From NCBI RefSeq assembly GCF_013623835.1, contig NZ_JABKDE010000004.1, forward strand, positions 186,001 to 250,000: a DNA stretch of 64,000 bases, in the 5' to 3' direction. Every line of letters starts with the position of its first letter. Within the stretch, counting starts at the first letter, position 1. Shown here in pieces: positions 60,574 to 64,000 of the stretch. The position numbers were made by a program, and so were the translations under genes. The notes beneath the pieces are model-generated. The model did no database searches. It had not been told where the DNA came from and was given only the letters and a program-made list of their open reading frames with translations. Origin of the DNA: Brevibacterium oceani. GTDB taxonomy: Bacteria; Actinomycetota; Actinomycetes; Actinomycetales; Brevibacteriaceae.

Positions 60574-61770
60574 ATGATCGATGCGGATCCCCTCGCCGAG
60601 GTCGAGCTGCGTGAGCTCGTCCCCGCCGTGATCGGCGTCCTCGTCGGCCGTGGTGCAGACTTCGCGACCGCCGAGGATGCCGTTCAGGACGCGCTCATCG
60701 AGGCCCTGCGCACGTGGCCCGAGGACCCGCCCCGGGACCGGCGCGGATGGCTCGTGACCGTAGCCTGGCGGAAGTTCCTCGATATCATCCGCGCCGAAGA
60801 CTCGCGGACCAGACGCGAGGAGAGAGTCGTGGCCGCCGCCCTCGCCGCACCCGTGACCTCGGCGGAGCCCGGGGCCCATGGTGCCCGGAACGCCGATGAC
60901 ACCCTCGACCTCTACTTCCTCTGCGCCCACCCGCGGTTGCGCCCCGCCTCGGCGGTCGCCCTGACCCTGCGGGCCGTCGGCGGACTGACGACGAAGCAGA
61001 TCGCCGAGGCCTATATGGTGCCCGAGGCGACGATGGCCCAACGCATCAGCCGCGCGAAGGCCACGATCGCCGGCCGCCGCCTCGACCGGCCCGGCGACCT
61101 GTCCTCGGTGCTCACCACCCTCTACCTCGTGTTCAACGAGGGCCACTCCGGGGAGACCGACCTCGTCGCCGAGGCGATCCGCCTGACTCGGAGGCTCGGC
61201 ACGATGACCGACTCCGCCGAGGTCGACGGACTGCTCGCCCTCATGCTCCTCCACCATGCGCGCCGGGCCGCCCGCTTCGACTCTGCCGGCCGGCTCATCG
61301 CCCTGGCCGATCAGGATCGCAAGGTGTGGGATCGCCGACTCATCGGCGAAGGCATCGGGATCCTCCAAGCCGCGCTCGCCCGCGACCACCTCGGCGAATA
61401 CCAGGCGCAGGCGGCGATCGCAGCACTGCACGCCGACGCCCAGCACGTCGACGACACCGACTGGGTGCAGATCGCCCAGTGGTACGACGAACTCCTGAGG
61501 TTGCGAGACACCCCGATCGTGCGCCTCAACCGGGCCGTGGCCGTCGGCGAGGCCGATGGGCCGGCGGCAGGACTGGCCGAACTGCGCGGACTCGATGAGG
61601 ATCTGCCTCGCTACTTCGCCGTCGAAGCGCACCTGCGCGAACGCTCGGGAGACCTCGAGACGGCCGCCCGCCTCTACGCCCGGGCCGCCGAACGGGCCGC
61701 CAGCCTCGCCGAACGCGACCACCTCAACCGGCAGGCGGCACGCACACGGTCGGGGCGAGAGCCCAGGTGA
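60574..61770 (+). CDS. ECF42-type RNA polymerase sigma factor
   Basis: A 398-residue sigma factor: region 2 (DFATAEDAVQDALIEALRTWP, RRGWLVTVAWRKFLD), region 4 (LTLRAVGGLTTKQIAEAYMVPEATMAQRI), and a C-terminal extension of about 200 residues with helical, TPR-like repeats. The long extension replaces an anti-sigma factor and marks the ECF42 group. Its targets are typically DGPF genes, as here. The signal is unknown. Confidence 0.9.
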   Translation: MIDADPLAEVELRELVPAVIGVLVGRGADFATAEDAVQDALIEALRTWPEDPPRDRRGWLVTVAWRKFLDIIRAEDSRTRREERVVAAALAAPVTSAEPGAHGARNADDTLDLYFLCAHPRLRPASAVALTLRAVGGLTTKQIAEAYMVPEATMAQRISRAKATIAGRRLDRPGDLSSVLTTLYLVFNEGHSGETDLVAEAIRLTRRLGTMTDSAEVDGLLALMLLHHARRAARFDSAGRLIALADQDRKVWDRRLIGEGIGILQAALARDHLGEYQAQAAIAALHADAQHVDDTDWVQIAQWYDELLRLRDTPIVRLNRAVAVGEADGPAAGLAELRGLDEDLPRYFAVEAHLRERSGDLETAARLYARAAERAASLAERDHLNRQAARTRSGREPR

Positions 61771-61941
61771 TCACGGTCTTGATGAGCTGCCTCGGCGAGC
61801 GAGGTTGGTCACTCCTACCGGCAGAAACCGGTCACCTGCGCCGATGGCCGACTACGATCGAACGGAGCGTCCAGCTCATCCTCCCAATCAGCGAACCCGT
61901 CACCGGGTTCCGTTCCCGAATCCGAAAGAGGCCGAATCCGT

Positions 61942-63012
61942 TTGAGTCACGTGCAGGAGTTCTTCCGCATCCCACCGGGCGAACGCGACCACATCCCCGC
62001 GTTCCGCATCGCCTTGGGAGTCGCCATCCCGCTGCTCGTGCTGCTCGGAATCGACCGCCTCGACCTCGCCGTCTACGCCGCGTTCGGAGCATTCACCGGC
62101 ATCTACGCCCGGTTCGAAGCCCCACGTTCACGCACCCGGCGGCAGTCGATCGCGGCGATCATCCTCGTCGTCTGCGTCGGCATCGGTGCCACGCTGTCCA
62201 CCGCGCACGCCTCGATCTGGGTGCTCATCGTCGTGACCTCACTGGTCTCGGGACTCGGCGCGGCCCTGGCCCTGCGCTTTCGCCTCAAACCGGGCGGGTC
62301 GATCTTCTTCATCTTCGCCACCGGAGCCGTCGGGTCGATCCCGCACGGATCGCCGGTGCCGATCGCGATCGGGGTGGCGGCCGCCTCGGCGCTGGTGAGC
62401 ATCGGCCTGGGAGCACTCGCCCACCTCGTCGGGGAACGGATGCCGCCGGAGAAGCAGTCCTATGTCCGGGTCGGACTCTCCCCGGTGGGCAAGGCCGACC
62501 TCGCCGCCCACGCCACCCGCTTCACGATCGCCCCGCTCGTCGCCGGGATCCTCGGCACCCTGCTCATCGACGTGCTGCCGATCCTCTCCCACAGCTACTG
62601 GGCGATGGTCGCCGCCGTCGCCCCGATCACCCCGCCGGGGCGTTCGGCCAGGCTCAAACGCGGCCTGCACAGAGTGGTGGGCACCCTCGGCGGTGTCGTC
62701 GTCACCGCCTTCCTGCTGTCCTTCCCCACCGCAGACTGGCAGCTCGTCGTCTGGGTCATTCTGCTGCAGTTCTTCGCCGAGATCTTCGTGCTGCGCAACT
62801 ATTCGGTGGCGCTGCTCTTCATCACCCCGCTGGCGCTGCTGATGACGCAGCTCGGCCACCCGCAGCCGGTGGCGGAACTGCTGACCTCACGGGCCATCGA
62901 AACCGTCATCGGCGTCCTGGTCGGACTCGTCGTCGTCCTCCTCGGGTTCAGTCGGGAGAGGAAGCGTGCGGCCGAGATCGCGGCGTCTCCGCATTCCGAT
63001 GATGACGACTGA
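61942..63012 (+). CDS. FUSC family membrane protein (aromatic acid exporter-like)
   Basis: A 356-residue membrane protein with two blocks of hydrophobic helices (about 25-175 and 200-340) separated by a cytoplasmic stretch (MPPEKQSYVRVGLSPVGKAD). The motif SYWAMVAAVAPITPPGRSARLKRGLHRVVGTLGG, read as two adjoining pieces, is typical of FUSC/ArAE-like exporters. Substrate unknown. The start is TTG 61942 (AGAGG nine bases upstream); in-frame GTG 61951 is an alternative. The preceding 171 bases hold no gene that I recognise. Confidence 0.8.
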   Translation: MSHVQEFFRIPPGERDHIPAFRIALGVAIPLLVLLGIDRLDLAVYAAFGAFTGIYARFEAPRSRTRRQSIAAIILVVCVGIGATLSTAHASIWVLIVVTSLVSGLGAALALRFRLKPGGSIFFIFATGAVGSIPHGSPVPIAIGVAAASALVSIGLGALAHLVGERMPPEKQSYVRVGLSPVGKADLAAHATRFTIAPLVAGILGTLLIDVLPILSHSYWAMVAAVAPITPPGRSARLKRGLHRVVGTLGGVVVTAFLLSFPTADWQLVVWVILLQFFAEIFVLRNYSVALLFITPLALLMTQLGHPQPVAELLTSRAIETVIGVLVGLVVVLLGFSRERKRAAEIAASPHSDDDD

Positions 63013-63099
63013 GTGGACCGCTGAGAGCGACCTGCGGCGGTCGGGCCGCTTCTTCGCTATCATCGGCTCACACCGTCCGACCAGATCCGGGAGGCAACG

Positions 63100-63765
63100 A
63101 TGACCACCAGCACCGAGGTGCTCTCCACCCTGGCCTCACTTGAGGACGAGAAGATCCGCGCGGTCAATCAGCGTCACGGCGACGATCACGCAGTCAACCT
63201 CACGAAGCTGCGCGCCGTGGCGAAAGACCTGAAGAAGAACGACGAACTCGCCGCTGAGCTGTGGGAGACCGGTGACACTGCGGCCCGTCTCGTCGCGATC
63301 CTCATCATGCGCCCCAAATCGTGGAGTCGGGAACAGCTCGAGGCGATGCTTCGCGATTCCCGGGTTCCGAAGGTCCATGGCTGGCTGGTCAGCTACATCG
63401 TCAAGAAGTCTCCACACGTCGAAGCACTCCGGCGGTCCTGGATGGATCACTCCGACCCGGTGGTGGCCTCTGCCGGTTGGGCGCTGACCGCAGAACGGGT
63501 CAACCGTCGTCCCCAGGGGCTCGACCTGCCCGGCCTGCTGGATGTGATCGAGGCCGAGATGGCCGATGCGCCCGAACGACTGCAGTGGGCGATGAATGAG
63601 ACCCTTGCCGCCATCGGCATCGAGAACCCGGGGCTGCGTGACCGGGCCATCGACATCGGCGAGCGCCTCGGTGTGCTCCGTGACTACCCGACGTCCCCGG
63701 GATGCACCTCGCCCTTCGCCCCCATCTGGATCAGGGAGATGGTGCGTCGGGGCACGGAGGGCTGA
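63100..63765 (+). CDS. DNA alkylation repair protein, AlkD-like
   Basis: A 221-residue HEAT-like repeat protein: LRAVAKDLKKNDELAAELWETGDTAARLVAI in two adjoining pieces, then helical repeats. AlkD glycosylases excise bulky or cationic alkylated bases; many relatives have no proven activity. The Trp and Asp of AlkD have plausible counterparts (WSREQ, WMDHSDPV). It is convergent with the ABC ATPase fragment, three bases away. Confidence 0.8.
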   Translation: MTTSTEVLSTLASLEDEKIRAVNQRHGDDHAVNLTKLRAVAKDLKKNDELAAELWETGDTAARLVAILIMRPKSWSREQLEAMLRDSRVPKVHGWLVSYIVKKSPHVEALRRSWMDHSDPVVASAGWALTAERVNRRPQGLDLPGLLDVIEAEMADAPERLQWAMNETLAAIGIENPGLRDRAIDIGERLGVLRDYPTSPGCTSPFAPIWIREMVRRGTEG

Positions 63766-63768
63766 GGT

Positions 63769-64000
63769 TCAGCAGAGGGTCCGGTGGCGGCCGATCGGCA
63801 GCATCAGCGGCTGACCGGACACGGGGTCGTCGATGATCCGGTTCGCCAGACCGAACACCTCTTCGACGTTGTCCTCGGTGAGCACCTCGGCGGGGGTGCC
63901 TGCGGCGTGGATTCCACCTCCGGCGAGCATGACCAGCCGATCACAGTAGCGGGCGGCGAGGTTGAGGTCGTGGAGGACCATGACGATCGTGACCCCGGAG
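63769..64000 (-). CDS. ABC transporter ATPase, iron/siderophore (FecE) type, N-terminus outside window
   Basis: Only the last 76 codons are visible. The H-loop VLHDLNLAARYCDRLVML and GTPAEVLTEDNVEEVFG are typical of iron-chelate/haem importers. It would energise siderophore or haem uptake and could serve the orphan siderophore-binding protein of this window, though that is 16 kb away. The frame is open to the window edge. Confidence 0.85.
   Translation of the reverse strand, partial: SGVTIVMVLHDLNLAARYCDRLVMLAGGGIHAAGTPAEVLTEDNVEEVFGLANRIIDDPVSGQPLMLPIGRHRTLC

Overview
The window is a high-GC actinobacterial chromosome segment. The most likely source is a Brevibacterium-like member of the Micrococcales. 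That placement is inferred from gene content and codon use: malate:quinone oxidoreductase, a small SRP RNA, a ClgR/PopR-type Clp regulator, a HAIR-type heat-shock operator, a DtxR-type iron box, DUF3152 and DUF6412 proteins, an LGFP-repeat SpoIID protein, and many GTG/TTG or leaderless-looking starts. It was not tested by a search. There is no rRNA, CRISPR array, insertion sequence or phage integrase. One tRNA (Ser-GGA) and the SRP RNA are present. Both window edges cut a gene: aceE on the left and an iron-type ABC ATPase on the right.

Layout. 0-15 kb is mostly core metabolism: aceE; an IclR regulator divergent from a malic enzyme / DUF6986 / ureidoglycine aminohydrolase set that looks like the lower end of purine (allantoin) catabolism; mqo; a HisC-type aminotransferase coupled to a GlcD-like oxidase; a flavin reductase-like protein; a 2OG-Fe(II) oxygenase; mmuM; and tgt. 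15-20 kb has a queuosine-precursor transporter, a peptidyl-dipeptidase fused to a YbaK/ProX domain, and an AI-2E family permease. 19.7-25.8 kb is an accessory block: a ribbon-helix-helix / VOC / MFS operon, a Phd-RelE toxin-antitoxin pair, three GNAT acetyltransferases, an SRPBCC protein and a kinase-like protein. 26-28 kb holds aldehyde dehydrogenase plus DUF779. 28-37 kb is a tightly overlapping six-gene operon (peptide-type ABC importer, luciferase-like monooxygenase, fused CMD/AhpD protein) divergent from two paralogous glyoxalase-like genes.

37-47 kb carries a DUF3152 metallo-lipoprotein, a TetR/DHA2 efflux pair, a ClpC-like unfoldase behind a HAIR operator, an accessory YidC, and a clpP / degenerate-clpP operon with a PopR/ClgR-like regulator that ends in Leu-Ala-Ala. 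Read together, the Clp genes look like a second, inducible Clp protease system whose second subunit has lost its catalytic Ser and His. 47-56 kb has an iron-siderophore binding protein with an iron box, an L,D-transpeptidase, SRP RNA, an MFS/XRE divergent pair, tRNA-Ser, sfnG preceded by a Cys-containing leader peptide, and SpoIID. 56-64 kb has a RES-type toxin-antitoxin pair, a PfpI protein, a quinone-oxidoreductase-like enzyme, a DUF4333 lipoprotein gene broken by an in-frame TAG, a DGPF/YCII protein with an ECF42-type sigma factor and matching promoter, a FUSC family protein, an AlkD-like repair protein and the ABC ATPase fragment.

The most distinctive signals are the Clp module (active ClpP, active-site-less ClpP and degron-tailed regulator with TCTGC-N5-GCAGA palindrome), the Dcp-YbaK fusion, the symmetric divergent promoter of the luciferase/ABC cluster, the operator-embedded RHH-VOC-MFS operon, and the sulfur-type leader peptide before sfnG.
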